In this document: positions 1-11,128 of the stretch, piece by piece
Layout: each line of letters opens with the position of its first letter
Position numbering within the stretch: position 1 is the stretch's first letter
NCBI RefSeq assembly: GCF_011320115.1
Contig: NZ_JAANOZ010000001.1
Location: 186,001 to 250,000, forward strand
Length of the DNA stretch: 64,000 nucleotides
Direction: 5' to 3'
From: Croceibacterium segetis
GTDB taxonomy: Bacteria; Pseudomonadota; Alphaproteobacteria; Sphingomonadales; Sphingomonadaceae
Translations under genes and position numbers: made by a program
The notes under the pieces: generated by a model
The model's database searches: none
The model's input: only the letters and a program-made list of their open reading frames with translations
Told to the model about the DNA's origin: nothing

Positions 1-1061
1 TGGTAGCTGTCGTCGCGGGCCCATTCGAAGCGCGCGGTCCACGGGCGGGTGAAGACCATCGGGTCGTCGTAGGTGATCTGGTAGTCCATCGTGTCGGGGC
101 CGACCATGGTCAGCCGCTCGACCGTGTGGGCCTTGACGCTGGTCGGGATGGTGTTGAACGGCGGCACGTTCTGCGTCGCCATGTTGAGCGGGGAGGCGGC
201 GCGCTTCTGGATGTCGTAAGTCACCCCGTCGCCGCTCTTGATGTTGCTCGTCTCGATGACGAAGGTCTTGCCTTCCCAGTGCCCGCGGCCGTTGCCCATC
301 CACGCCTCGACCTGGCCCGGCCAGGGCTTGGCGTTGCCGATCGGGATGATCCGCGTGCCGAGCATCTCCAGGCTGACGACCATGTAGCCGGGCGACTGGA
401 AGATGCGGATGCCGTTGTTGTAGCGGAAGGGGAACATCGACGCCGGGAAGCCGCGGGAAACGCAGCGGTCCCAGCTGTCGAAGTCGGCCGGCGAATCGTA
501 GGCCTGGCCGGGCACCCAGCTCGAGCGGCCGTTCTTCCACAGCTCCTCCGCCCACGGGGTGAGCGGCGGCAGCTGGCCGTCGGCCGGGTCGATCAGCATC
601 GAGGTGCGGTGGCCGAACTCGGTGCTGGTGACCCAGTTGGCGAGGCCCTGCGTCCCCCCGGCATTCAGGCCCGAGCCCTCGTTCGAAAACTGCGAGTCCG
701 AGCGCTGGGCGTTGGTCTGGCGGATCTTGAACTCCTCGGGCGTGAGGTAGAACCGGTTGGCCCACTTGGGCGAGCGCTGGAACAGGATCCGCGCGGCGTT
801 GAGGTTCTCGATCTGCCAGGTATGCGCGAAGTTGTAGTCGCCCCACGAAGTTTTCGGCGGGGTGTAGGTGGTGTCGACCGGCTGCAGCTTGCCGAGATCG
901 GCCGGGGTCTTCCATTCCTTCGCCGTCACCGGGGCGAGCGGCTTGGCCGGCGGCGGACCCTGTTGCGCATCGAGACCGCCCGCCGGAACGAGCATCATCG
1001 CCGCGGCGGCGAGCGCGGAAGCGGTCACGGCAAGGCGAGTGGAAATGGTGCGACGCGTCAT
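1..1061 (-). CDS. exported protein of unknown function, 3' end cut by window
   Basis: The frame opens with ATG at 1061 and runs off the left edge, leaving about 353 codons. Residues 1-33 look like a signal peptide: MTRR, then an Ala/Met-rich core ending near GGLDAQQ. The mature part carries the stretch HRTSMLIDPADGQLPPLTP and Trp/Tyr-rich segments such as WGDYNFAHTWQ. I recognise this pattern from uncharacterised secreted proteins of sphingomonads and acidobacteria, but no function is known to me. There is no catalytic motif I can name. A periplasmic or outer-surface location is inferred from the signal peptide. The gene stands 181 bp downstream of the next minus-strand gene, and nothing ties the two functionally. 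Confidence 0.75.
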   Translation of the reverse strand, partial: MTRRTISTRLAVTASALAAAAMMLVPAGGLDAQQGPPPAKPLAPVTAKEWKTPADLGKLQPVDTTYTPPKTSWGDYNFAHTWQIENLNAARILFQRSPKWANRFYLTPEEFKIRQTNAQRSDSQFSNEGSGLNAGGTQGLANWVTSTEFGHRTSMLIDPADGQLPPLTPWAEELWKNGRSSWVPGQAYDSPADFDSWDRCVSRGFPASMFPFRYNNGIRIFQSPGYMVVSLEMLGTRIIPIGNAKPWPGQVEAWMGNGRGHWEGKTFVIETSNIKSGDGVTYDIQKRAASPLNMATQNVPPFNTIPTSVKAHTVERLTMVGPDTMDYQITYDDPMVFTRPWTARFEWARDDSY

Positions 1062-1242
1062 GGCAGGCCCCTCTGTTAAGCTGTGTTCTTTTGCCGCAGC
1101 CTAGGCCCAATTTGACTTTGTCTCAATCTTTGATTTCGCCTCAGGCGCCGGCGCCGGGGATGTGCTTGCAGCACAGCTTCGCTTCCCGCCCGGCTTGGCT
1201 TTCCTCGCATGAGCTCGGGCGGCCGGTCGGCCTTGCGGCCGG

Positions 1243-2010
1243 CTAGTCGCCGGCCGGATCCTCCGCTTCCTCACCCTCCGCTTCGGGAGAAAGCGGCCGC
1301 GCGCGTGCTTGCTCCTGGCGCGCCTCGCCAGCGGTCTCCTCCTCCGCCGCCATCTCGGCGAACAGCGCCTCGTTGGCGAGCCGCCGCTGGCGCATGCCTT
1401 CGAGGAAGCGGTCGATCGATTCGAGCACTTCCTCCTCGCTCTCCTCCTCCTCGGCGCGGTAGCGGGCGACCGCCTCGGCGGCGATGCGCTCGTAGACCGG
1501 GTGCCCGGGCTTGAGCGCGCGCCAGTCGGGCGCATAGCGCTCGCCGCGGCGGTTGCGCAGGAAGAACATCACCAGCGCCTCGTTGAAGCGCGTCTCGTAG
1601 CCCATCACCTTGCCGCCCGAGACGACCATCCGCTCCTCCCCCTCGATCGCCCGGGCGAGCGCGCTGTCCTCGAGCCGCATGACCCCGCGGTCGATCGCCG
1701 CGTCCCACGCCGCGCGGAACTCCTCGGCGCCGGGCCTCTGGCGCAGCTTGTAGAGCGCCTCCATCGAAGCGCCGATGCTGCGCGCCGCCTGGGTGACGAT
1801 GCCGCACTCGGCGAGACTGGCGACGAACGCCCGCTGCCGCGCCGGCCCGATCGAATTGCGCCGCGCCGCCTTGTGCGGGACGGGGCGGAAGCCGAGCAGG
1901 GGATCGCCCGGATCGAGCGGCTCGTGGCGATAGGCCATGTAGGACGTGCCCTGCCGCGCAATGGCGCGGGTGCAGGCGGGCGGGCGGGGCGTGTTGGATT
2001 CGTCTGACAT
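1243..2010 (-). CDS. sphingomonad-type helix-turn-helix protein of unknown function
   Basis: A 255-residue protein if started at the ATG at 2010 (MSDESN); ATGs at 2016 and 1938 (MAYRHEPL) are alternatives, the last having a GGCAGGG ribosome-binding candidate. Residues about 50-130 carry VTQAARSIGASMEALYKL followed by RPGAEEF and AAWDAAIDRG, a helix-turn-helix arrangement like small-terminase or transposase-type DNA-binding proteins. The C-terminal third is strongly charged (Glu/Arg-rich) and probably coiled. The family is familiar as a hypothetical protein in sphingomonad chromosomes. A smaller relative sits at 55085-55420. DNA binding is inferred from the motif only; no target or partner is visible. 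Confidence 0.7.
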   Translation of the reverse strand: MSDESNTPRPPACTRAIARQGTSYMAYRHEPLDPGDPLLGFRPVPHKAARRNSIGPARQRAFVASLAECGIVTQAARSIGASMEALYKLRQRPGAEEFRAAWDAAIDRGVMRLEDSALARAIEGEERMVVSGGKVMGYETRFNEALVMFFLRNRRGERYAPDWRALKPGHPVYERIAAEAVARYRAEEEESEEEVLESIDRFLEGMRQRRLANEALFAEMAAEEETAGEARQEQARARPLSPEAEGEEAEDPAGD

Positions 2011-2117
2011 GACCATGGCTGGCACAAGCAAGCGCTTGTAGGAAAGTTCTTTGTTTGTTCCCGGACCATTTTGTTGGATATGGCAATTGCGTGATTTGGG
2101 CTGCGACCAGCAGGACC

Positions 2118-2729
2118 TCAAGTCCCCGGCTCAACCTCCGGCTCCGGCGCCGGCACCGGCACCGGCCCCTCAGGCTCCGGCGGCAACGGCACATCCTCGT
2201 ACACCCCCGTCTCCGCCTGCCTTGCGGCTTCCTCCAGGTCGGCGAGGTACTGGCGCTTGCTCTTCTCGAAGTGGAGCACGCTGAGGTAGCAGCTCACCGC
2301 CGCGCCCTTGAGGCCCCAGTGGGCGAACAGGGTGTCGCAGTGGTGGCCGTGGTCGACCACCACTTCGGTGGTGCCGCCGGCGAGCCATTGCGCCGCGCTC
2401 AGGCGGATTTCCATCACCGGCCCGACCTCGCCTTCGCCGTGATCCTTCCAGAAGTAGAGGTGCTGGCCGCGCAGCACGACTTCGCAGGCGAGCTGGCCCG
2501 CCGCGCTGGTCGTGCTTTCGAGCGCGAACCACAGCTTGCACGAGTGCTCGACGGCGATGAAGCTGGCGGCGGCGATCTTCGGCTGCGGCGCGGCCTGGGG
2601 CAGGGCGATCTCGCCGGTGGCCGAACCGCCGACGCGGCCGGGCGTGCCGGCCAGCTCGACATTGCCGATCGGGAACTTCGGGTCGTTGCCGGGCCAGTAG
2701 GTGAATCCGGGGTGGTCGTAGTCGGGCAT
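2118..2729 (-). CDS. uncharacterised cytoplasmic protein with Pro/Glu tail
   Basis: A 203-residue protein starting MPDYDHPGF without signal peptide or membrane segment. The first 160 residues look globular, with beta-rich stretches such as HLYFWKDHGEGEVGPV and VVVDHGHHCDTLFAHWG; a few His residues and one Cys cluster there. The last 25 residues are a low-complexity Pro-Glu-Val tail (PVPVPAPEPE). I do not recognise the family. It lies between the HTH gene and the sensor kinase on the same strand, with 107 bp and 84 bp gaps, so co-transcription is possible but not shown. Confidence 0.65.
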   Translation of the reverse strand: MPDYDHPGFTYWPGNDPKFPIGNVELAGTPGRVGGSATGEIALPQAAPQPKIAAASFIAVEHSCKLWFALESTTSAAGQLACEVVLRGQHLYFWKDHGEGEVGPVMEIRLSAAQWLAGGTTEVVVDHGHHCDTLFAHWGLKGAAVSCYLSVLHFEKSKRQYLADLEEAARQAETGVYEDVPLPPEPEGPVPVPAPEPEVEPGT

Positions 2730-2813
2730 GGCAAGGCTCTCCCCTCGCGCGCGACCGACGGCCCTATATCACAAGGTAACGGTCGGCCGCACGGGTCAAT
2801 GCCTTCGGCAACC

Positions 2814-3836
2814 CTAAACCGCCCGCACCACCGCCACCTTCATCCCCGGCGCGCAGTCGGTCCGTTCGACCGTGGCGCCGAGCTGCATCGCCAGGGCGTC
2901 GACGATGCCGGTGCCGAGGCCCGGCTTTATCGGCGCGGCGCTGGCCGGGATGCCGATGCCGTTGTCGGTCACGGTGAGCGCGAAGCCGGTGCCGAGCGCG
3001 CGGTATTCGACCGCGATCTCGCCCGGCTGGTTGCGATCGGGGAAGGCGTGCTTGAGCGCGTTGATCACCAGCTCGGTGACGATCAGGCCGAGGCTCGTCG
3101 CCACGTTGGCGGTGACCTCGCTCTTGTCGCCGCCGGCGTGCAGGGCGATGCGCCCGTCGTCGTCGATCATCGAGGCGCCGATGCTGTCGCACAGGCCGGT
3201 GAAATAGGGATCGAGCGGCACCTTGTCGTCGCTCGCCACGGCGAGCTGCTTCTGCAGGGTGGCGATCGACAGCACCCGGTTGTGGGCGTTGCGCAAGTGC
3301 ACGCGGGTCTCTTCCGACTGCACCCGGCGGGCGCTCTGCATCAGCACGCTGGCGATGATCTGCAGGCTGTTGGCGACGCGGTGCTGCAGTTCCTGCAGCA
3401 GGACCTGCTTTTCCCTGATCAGTTCGTCCTTGAGGCGCAGCTCGTGCCGCGCCGTGGTGACGTCGGTGGCGGTGAGCACGACCAGCGGGGCTTCCTGGTC
3501 GTAATCCAGCCGGTGGGCGTTGAGCACGATGCAGGCGTCGGGCAGGCCGGCGCGGACGAGGTCGATCTCGTAGGCGTCGACCGCGGCGGTGCCGGCGAAG
3601 GAGGTCTTGAGCAGCGAGCGCAGCCGCGGCACGTTCCATTCGCCCTGGCCGAGCTGCGCCAGCGAGCGGCCGGCCATGTCGCGCGGCCGCAGGCCGAAGG
3701 CGGTGCAGAAGGAATCGCTGGCGCCGACGACTTTCGATGCGGCGTCGAGCAGCAGCACCGGCGCGCGCGAGGCGTGGATCAGCGCCAGCGCGAGGCTTTC
3801 GGCGGGGTTCGAACGCGTGATACGGGCTTCGAGCAT
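2814..3836 (-). CDS. PAS-HisKA_2 sensor histidine kinase
   Basis: A soluble 340-residue histidine kinase. Residues about 12-130 form one PAS-like sensor domain. Residues about 145-215 are a HisKA_2 dimerisation/phosphoacceptor domain with the motif LQHRVANSLQ, so His152 is the expected phosphorylation site. Residues about 230-340 are the ATPase with the N-box ELVINALKHAFPD, then DNGIGIP and GLGTGIV glycine boxes. This architecture matches the HWE/HisKA_2 kinases that in alphaproteobacteria often feed the general stress response through PhyR-type regulators; that link is an inference since no regulator gene is adjacent. There is no transmembrane segment, so the signal is intracellular. It is divergent from the ribosomal cluster, sharing a 431-bp spacer. 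Confidence 0.9.
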   Translation of the reverse strand: MLEARITRSNPAESLALALIHASRAPVLLLDAASKVVGASDSFCTAFGLRPRDMAGRSLAQLGQGEWNVPRLRSLLKTSFAGTAAVDAYEIDLVRAGLPDACIVLNAHRLDYDQEAPLVVLTATDVTTARHELRLKDELIREKQVLLQELQHRVANSLQIIASVLMQSARRVQSEETRVHLRNAHNRVLSIATLQKQLAVASDDKVPLDPYFTGLCDSIGASMIDDDGRIALHAGGDKSEVTANVATSLGLIVTELVINALKHAFPDRNQPGEIAVEYRALGTGFALTVTDNGIGIPASAAPIKPGLGTGIVDALAMQLGATVERTDCAPGMKVAVVRAV

Positions 3837-4005
3837 GCTGGGCGCCTTGGGTGGCCGCCGGGCCCGCGAGAGCGCAGGGCAATCCGGTGTGGGGTGGAAA
3901 GCGGGGGAGCGTCAGCCTGTTTGCCGCGAGCGTCCCACGGCCTTCATACACGTCCCCGGGTGAATCGCGGCACGATTTCGAAACTCGGCGTTTCCACGAG
4001 TGTGG

Positions 4006-4033
4006 TTGACCGCCCGGGCAAACTCGCATAGGG
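4006..4033 (+). promoter_or_regulatory. candidate promoter of the str operon
   Basis: In the 431-bp spacer upstream of rpsL, TTGACC at 4006-4011 matches the -35 consensus. A weak -10-like ATAGGG/TAGGGG follows after 16-17 bp. The leader after it holds a small 6-bp hairpin (CCCGGC/GCCGGG, 4140-4156) that could take part in leader regulation. The -35 is convincing and the -10 is poor, so this is a candidate only. Confidence 0.4.
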
Positions 4034-4267
4034 GCCGCCGCGTCCGGGCAGTCAGGGTGACCAACCAAGCCTGTACCGGATACTTATAGAGCTGAACATT
4101 GGCGGCTCAGCGCCCTCAGGGGGGCGGTCGTCAAAGTAACCCGGCACCAGGCCGGGTGGAGCGTTTCAGGCTCGTGCGATCATCGCCTTTCGGCCCATCG
4201 GCCGCGGCGCGCACGTTCCTTTTTCCCTTCACCCGCTGTTTGACGCCAAACCAGGTGAAGAGAATTT

Positions 4268-4639
4268 ATGCCGACGATCAACCAGCTGGTCCGCAAGGGC
4301 CGCGAGCCGCAGAAGGCCAAGAGCAAGGTTCCTGCGATGGAGCAGAACCCGCAGAAGCGCGGCGTCTGCACCCGCGTCTACACGACGACCCCGAAGAAGC
4401 CGAACTCGGCGCTGCGCAAGGTGGCCAAGATCCGCCTGACCAACGGGCGCGAGGTCATCAGCTACATCCCCGGCGAGGGGCACAACCTGCAGGAGCACTC
4501 GGTGGTGCTGATCCGCGGCGGCCGCGTGCGCGACCTTCCCGGCGTGCGCTACCACGTGCTGCGCGGCGTGCTCGACACGCAGGGCGTCAAGGATCGCCGC
4601 CAGAGCCGCTCCAAGTACGGGGCCAAGCGGCCGAAATAA
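4268..4639 (+). CDS. rpsL: 30S ribosomal protein S12
   Basis: A 123-residue protein of normal S12 length starting [12 protein letters not shown]12 sits at the decoding centre of the 30S subunit and controls accuracy. The conserved loop [17 protein letters not shown], which contains the lysine mutated in streptomycin resistance in other bacteria, is intact and wild-type in appearance, as is the second loop [14 protein letters not shown]. It is the first gene of the str block and is followed after 68 bp by rpsG. Nothing unusual. Confidence 0.99.
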   Translation: MPTINQLVRKGREPQKAKSKVPAMEQNPQKRGVCTRVYTTTPKKPNSALRKVAKIRLTNGREVISYIPGEGHNLQEHSVVLIRGGRVRDLPGVRYHVLRGVLDTQGVKDRRQSRSKYGAKRPK

Positions 4640-4707
4640 GCCGCCCGCTGGTTTTGCCCGGCCGCGAGCGCCTGATCGCAGCGGCCCGAAGATAAGGAAT
4701 TCATCCG

Positions 4708-5178
4708 ATGTCACGTCGTCGTCGTCCCGAGAAGCGGGAAATCCTGCCCGATCCCAAGTTCGGGGATCAGGTGCTCTCCAAGTTCATGAACAACCTGATG
4801 CTCGACGGGAAGAAGTCCGTCGCCGAGAGCATCGTCTACGGTGCGCTCGAAACGGTCGAGAGCAAGGCCAAGGCCGATCCGATCGCGCTGTTCCACGATG
4901 CCCTCAACAACGTGAAGCCGCAGGTCGAGGTCCGTTCGCGGCGCGTCGGCGGGGCCACCTACCAGGTGCCGGTCGAGGTCCGTCCGGAACGCGCCCAGGC
5001 GCTCGCCATCCGCTGGCTGATCACCGCCGCCCGCGGGCGTGCCGAGACGACCATGGCCGCGCGCCTCTCGGGCGAGCTGCTCGACGCCGCCAACAACCGC
5101 GGCAACGCGGTCAAGAAGCGCGAAGACACCCACCGCATGGCCGACGCCAACAGGGCGTTCAGCCACTACCGCTGGTAA
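4708..5178 (+). CDS. rpsG: 30S ribosomal protein S7
   Basis: A 156-residue protein starting [11 protein letters not shown], the standard S7 length. S7 nucleates assembly of the 30S head and contacts the E-site tRNA. The stretch [20 protein letters not shown] is characteristic of the family. The ATG is preceded by AAGGAA at good spacing. It lies between rpsL and fusA; in enterobacteria S7 represses this operon, and the 69-bp spacer to fusA could hold such a site, but I see no clear structure that proves it. Confidence 0.99.
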   Translation: MSRRRRPEKREILPDPKFGDQVLSKFMNNLMLDGKKSVAESIVYGALETVESKAKADPIALFHDALNNVKPQVEVRSRRVGGATYQVPVEVRPERAQALAIRWLITAARGRAETTMAARLSGELLDAANNRGNAVKKREDTHRMADANRAFSHYRW

Positions 5179-5247
5179 CTTTCGTAACTACATAGGCCCC
5201 GGCCGGGCGGCGCAAGCCCCGGCCTCTGCCTCACTAAGGATTGAATC

Positions 5248-7341
<2,094 letters not shown>

Positions 7342-7433
7342 GGCAGGCTGAGCGTCTAGGGGCGGCGCCTGATTCAGCGGGTGCCCCTCCAACACCGCAC
7401 AAGATCAAATCACAGACAGAGGTTACGGATAAC

Positions 7434-8624
7434 ATGGCCAAGGCAAAATTCGAGCGGAACAAGCCGCACTGCAACATCGGCACCATCGGTCACGTCGATC
7501 ACGGCAAGACCACGCTGACGGCCGCGATCACCAAGGTGATGGCTGCCGAACACGGCGGCACCGCGGTCGATTTCGCCAACATCGACAAGGCTCCGGAAGA
7601 GCGCGAGCGCGGGATCACCATCTCGACCGCTCACGTCGAGTATGAGACCAATGCGCGCCACTACGCGCACGTCGATTGCCCGGGTCACGCCGACTACGTG
7701 AAGAACATGATCACCGGTGCGGCGCAGATGGACGGCGCGATCTTGGTGGTGAACGCCGCCGACGGCCCGATGCCGCAGACCCGTGAGCACATCCTGCTCG
7801 CCCGTCAGGTCGGCGTGCCGGCGCTGGTCGTGTACATGAACAAGGTCGACCAGGTTGACGACGAGGAAATCCTCGAGCTGGTCGAGCTCGAAGTGCGCGA
7901 GCTGCTCAGCTCGTACGACTTCGACGGCGACAACATTCCGATCATCAAGGGCTCGGCGCTGGCCGCGCTCGAAGGCCGCAACCCCGAGATCGGCGAAAAC
8001 TCGATCAAGGAGCTGATGGACGCGGTCGACGCGCACATCCCGCAGCCCGATCGCCCGGTCGACAAGCCGTTCCTGATGCCGATCGAAGACGTGTTCTCGA
8101 TTTCCGGCCGCGGCACCGTCGTTACCGGCCGTGTCGAGTCCGGCATCGTCAACGTTGGCGATGAAGTCGAGATCGTCGGCATCAAGGACACGCAGAAGAC
8201 CGTCGTCACCGGCGTCGAGATGTTCCGCAAGCTGCTCGATCGTGGCGAAGCGGGCGACAACATCGGCGCCCTGATCCGCGGCGTGGCGCGTGAAGCTGTC
8301 GAGCGTGGCCAGGTCCTTGCCAAGCCCGGTTCGGTCAACCCGCACACCGAGTTCAACGCCGAAGTCTACGTGCTGTCGAAGGACGAAGGTGGCCGTCACA
8401 CGCCGTTCTTCGCCAACTACCGCCCGCAGTTCTACTTCCGCACCACCGACGTGACCGGCGAAGTCGTCCTTCCTGAGGGCACCGAGATGGTCATGCCGGG
8501 CGACAACGTCACGATCGGCGTCAAGCTGATTGCGCCGATCGCGATGGACGAAGGCCTGCGCTTCGCGATCCGCGAAGGCGGCCGCACCGTCGGTTCGGGG
8601 GTTGTCAGCAAGATCACCAAGTAA
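7434..8624 (+). CDS. tuf: elongation factor Tu
   Basis: A 396-residue GTPase that delivers aminoacyl-tRNA to the ribosomal A site. It starts [12 protein letters not shown], carries G1 GHVDHGKT (about residues 18-25), the RGITI switch region, G3 DCPGHADY and G4 NKVD. Domains 2 and 3 are complete. Codon usage is strongly biased as expected for one of the most abundant proteins. It ends the str section: a hairpin and a terminator-like structure follow at 8639-8729. Whether a second tuf exists elsewhere cannot be seen. Confidence 0.99.
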   Translation: MAKAKFERNKPHCNIGTIGHVDHGKTTLTAAITKVMAAEHGGTAVDFANIDKAPEERERGITISTAHVEYETNARHYAHVDCPGHADYVKNMITGAAQMDGAILVVNAADGPMPQTREHILLARQVGVPALVVYMNKVDQVDDEEILELVELEVRELLSSYDFDGDNIPIIKGSALAALEGRNPEIGENSIKELMDAVDAHIPQPDRPVDKPFLMPIEDVFSISGRGTVVTGRVESGIVNVGDEVEIVGIKDTQKTVVTGVEMFRKLLDRGEAGDNIGALIRGVAREAVERGQVLAKPGSVNPHTEFNAEVYVLSKDEGGRHTPFFANYRPQFYFRTTDVTGEVVLPEGTEMVMPGDNVTIGVKLIAPIAMDEGLRFAIREGGRTVGSGVVSKITK

Positions 8625-8638
8625 TATAGGCCCGCTCG

Positions 8639-8662
8639 CCGGCGGGGATTCGTCTCCGCCGG
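8639..8662 (+). other. TTCG-tetraloop hairpin after tuf
   Basis: Ten-bp arms (8639-8648 and 8653-8662, one G-T wobble) close a TTCG loop, beginning 15 bp after the tuf stop codon. There is no T-run directly behind it. A 3'-end stabiliser or part of a composite terminator with the structure at 8678-8729 is the likely role. Confidence 0.6.
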
Positions 8663-8677
8663 CCGGGATTATCGAGG

Positions 8678-8729
8678 GACCGCCTCACAGCCGGGAATAC
8701 CGGCGGGCAGGGCGGTCTCTTGTTTTTTT
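8678..8729 (+). terminator. Rho-independent terminator between tuf and rpsJ
   Basis: GACCGCC at 8678-8684 pairs with GGCGGTC at 8711-8717. An inner hairpin GCCGG/CCGGC (8690-8694, 8700-8704) sits inside, and the outer stem is followed by TCTTGTTTTTTT. This has the form of an intrinsic terminator and would separate the str and S10 transcription units, at least partially. Confidence 0.7.
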
Positions 8730-8780
8730 GGATGGTCTCTGACGGGATTGTCCGTGGCTCTTTCGCATCGGTAGTAGGAC

Positions 8781-9092
8781 ATGGAAGCTCAGAATATCCG
8801 TATTCGCCTGAAGGCCTTCGATCACCGCGTGCTCGACCAGGCGACTGGCGAGATCGCGGACACCGCGCGCCGCACCGGCGCGCTGATCCGGGGCCCCATT
8901 CCTCTCCCGACGCGCATCGAGAAGTTCACCGTGAACCGCGGCCCGCACATCGACAAGAAGTCGCGCGAGCAGTTCGAGGTGCGCACCTACAAGCGGTTGC
9001 TCGACATCGTGCAGCCGAACGCCCAGACGGTCGACGCGCTGATGAAGCTCGATCTCGCCGCGGGTGTGAACGTCGAGATTAAGCTCGCTTAA
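8781..9092 (+). CDS. rpsJ: 30S ribosomal protein S10
   Basis: A 103-residue protein starting [15 protein letters not shown], the standard S10 length. S10 belongs to the 30S head and also acts with NusB in transcription antitermination. The conserved GPIPLPTR loop and the C-terminal [14 protein letters not shown] region are present. It heads the S10 block; the preceding tuf terminator implies that a promoter lies in 8730-8780, but I find no convincing -35/-10 pair there. Confidence 0.98.
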   Translation: MEAQNIRIRLKAFDHRVLDQATGEIADTARRTGALIRGPIPLPTRIEKFTVNRGPHIDKKSREQFEVRTYKRLLDIVQPNAQTVDALMKLDLAAGVNVEIKLA

Positions 9093-9275
9093 TCCGGCGA
9101 TCCCGGCCATGGCCGGGTGACGACATCGGGATACCGCCGGCACTCTGCCGGGCCGCGTCCCCCGTCTCGTTCCTGCTCCGGCGGGAACACTCAGCCCGGA
9201 CGGGGCGACGCACGAAAATTTGGGCTGACACGCACCCGGGAATGGTCCCGTGTGCCTCTGTGAAGGAGCATGATC

Positions 9276-10172
9276 ATGCGCACTGGCGTGATCGCGAAGA
9301 AAGTCGGGATGACCCGCCTGTTCCAGGAGGACGGCCGCCACGTGCCGGTCACCGTCCTGGCGCTGGAAAATTGCCAGGTGGTTTCGCATCGCACCGCCGA
9401 CCGTGACGGTTACGTCGCGGTCCAGGTCGGCGCAGGCGAGGCCAAGCAGAAGAACGTCGCCAAGCCGCAGCGCGAGCACTTCGCCAAGGCCCAGGTGCCG
9501 CTCAAGCAGAAAGTCGCCGAATTTCGCCTCGACAGCGAGGACGCGCTTCTCCCGGTCGGCGCGACGATCAGCGCCGAGCATTTCGTCGCCGGCCAGATGG
9601 TCGATGTCTCGGGTCACACCCAGGGCAAGGGCTTCCAGGGCGGCATGAAGCGCTGGGGTTTCGGAGGCCTGCGCGCCACGCACGGCGTTTCGCTGTCGCA
9701 CCGTTCGCTCGGTTCGACCGGTCAGCGTCAGGATCCAGGCAAAGTCTTCAAGAACAAGAAGATGGCTGGCCACATGGGCGATAAGCAGCGCACCCAGCAG
9801 AATCTCGAGATCGTCCGCACGGACGCCGACCGCGGTTTGCTGTTCGTCAAGGGCTCGGTCCCGGGCGCGAAGAACGGCTGGCTGCTGGTTCGCGACGCGG
9901 TCAAGCTGCCGATGCCGGAAGGCGCGCCGTTCCCTGGCGCCATTCTCGACAAGAAGGGCGCTCATGTGCCCGAGCACGAAGAAGCGCCCGCCGGCATGGT
10001 CGAACCGGCCGCCGAGCACGAAGTCCACGACGAGGTTTCGCCCGAGCGGCAGGCCGAGCTGCTCCACGAGCAGCATGCCGGCGCCGGCGACGACACGACC
10101 CCCGCCGTGGGCCAGGAAAACACCGAAGCCGAGGGCAACGCGCCCGACGCCGACGAAAACAAGGAGGGCTGA
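9276..10172 (+). CDS. rplC: 50S ribosomal protein L3 with long acidic C-terminal extension
   Basis: L3 is an early-assembly 50S protein reaching the peptidyl-transferase centre. The ATG at 9276 ([16 protein letters not shown]) is chosen over the one six bases upstream because GAAGGAG is then seven bases away. The core ends near residue 225 and includes [15 protein letters not shown] and the [14 protein letters not shown] region around the modified Gln of the family. About 70 further residues follow, rich in Glu, Asp, His and Ala (for example [15 protein letters not shown]). Usual bacterial L3 has 205-230 residues, so 298 is long. The tail is probably disordered; its role is unknown. Confidence 0.97.
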   Translation: MRTGVIAKKVGMTRLFQEDGRHVPVTVLALENCQVVSHRTADRDGYVAVQVGAGEAKQKNVAKPQREHFAKAQVPLKQKVAEFRLDSEDALLPVGATISAEHFVAGQMVDVSGHTQGKGFQGGMKRWGFGGLRATHGVSLSHRSLGSTGQRQDPGKVFKNKKMAGHMGDKQRTQQNLEIVRTDADRGLLFVKGSVPGAKNGWLLVRDAVKLPMPEGAPFPGAILDKKGAHVPEHEEAPAGMVEPAAEHEVHDEVSPERQAELLHEQHAGAGDDTTPAVGQENTEAEGNAPDADENKEG

Positions 10173-10175
10173 TCC

Positions 10176-10799
10176 GTGAAGGTGAAGGTCCAAAAACTCG
10201 ACGGCAAGGCGTCCGGCGATATCGAGCTCAACGATGCCGTGTTCGGTGTCGAGCCGCGCGCCGACATCCTGCACCGCGTCGTCACCTGGCAGCTCGAGAA
10301 TCGGCGCGGCACCGCCCGTCCGACGCGCGAGCGGTCAGACGTCGCCCGCACCGGCAAGAAGTACGGCAACCAGAAGGGTGGCGGTACCGCCCGCCACGGT
10401 GACCGCAGCGCTCCGATCTTCATCGGTGGCGGCAAGGCCCACGGCGCGCGCAAGCGCGACTTCGAGCCGTCGCTCAACAAGAAGATCCGCGCGCTCGGCC
10501 TGCGGATGGCGTTGTCGAGCAAGGCGAAAGAGGGCCTGGTGGTTGTCGACAGCCTCGAGCTCAAGGATGCCAAGACCAAGGCACTGTCCGAGACGTTCGG
10601 CAAGAACGGCTGGAACGGCAAGGTGCTGGTGATCGACGGCGACGCGGTGGCGGACGGTTTCCGCCTCGCTGCCGGCAACCTGCCGGGCGTCAACGTGATG
10701 CCGGCTGCCGGCGCCAATGTGTACGACATCCTGAAGCATGACACGCTGGTCCTGACCAAGGCCGCAATCGAAAAGCTGGAGGCGCGCTTCAATGGCTAA
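10176..10799 (+). CDS. rplD: 50S ribosomal protein L4
   Basis: A 207-residue protein with GTG start ([13 protein letters not shown]), preceded by AAGGAGGG and only three bases after rplC. L4 binds domain I of 23S rRNA, and its extended loop lines the nascent-peptide exit tunnel; the loop sequence [12 protein letters not shown] is intact. In enterobacteria L4 autoregulates this operon; no equivalent leader structure can be identified here. The gene overlaps rplW by eight bases. Confidence 0.98.
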   Translation: MKVKVQKLDGKASGDIELNDAVFGVEPRADILHRVVTWQLENRRGTARPTRERSDVARTGKKYGNQKGGGTARHGDRSAPIFIGGGKAHGARKRDFEPSLNKKIRALGLRMALSSKAKEGLVVVDSLELKDAKTKALSETFGKNGWNGKVLVIDGDAVADGFRLAAGNLPGVNVMPAAGANVYDILKHDTLVLTKAAIEKLEARFNG

Positions 10800-11103
10800 G
10801 AAGCAGGAAATCGATACGCGTCACTACGACGTGATCCTCAGCCCCCACATCACTGAGAAGTCTACCTTGCTGAGCGAGCACAACGGCGTCGTCTTCAAGG
10901 TTTCGAACGACGCCACCAAGCCGCAGATCAAGGAAGCGGTCGAGGCGCTGTTCGATCGCAAGGTGAAGAGCGTCAACACGATCGTGTCGAAGGGCAAGAC
11001 CAAGCGCTGGAAGGGCAAGCCCTACAAGCGCACCGACGCGAAGAAGGCGATCGTCACCCTGGTCGAGGGCCAAGAGCCCATCGACGTGACCAGCGGCATC
11101 TGA
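10792..11103 (+). CDS. rplW: 50S ribosomal protein L23
   Basis: A 103-residue protein starting [15 protein letters not shown]23 sits at the mouth of the exit tunnel and docks trigger factor and the signal recognition particle. The family signature ITEKSTLL is near the N-terminus, and the loop [20 protein letters not shown] is present. Length is normal. The ATG lies inside the last codons of rplD, so translation of the two is probably coupled. Confidence 0.98.
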   Translation: MAKKQEIDTRHYDVILSPHITEKSTLLSEHNGVVFKVSNDATKPQIKEAVEALFDRKVKSVNTIVSKGKTKRWKGKPYKRTDAKKAIVTLVEGQEPIDVTSGI

Positions 11104-11128
11104 GGCCAAGGGACCTAGGAAAGAGACA

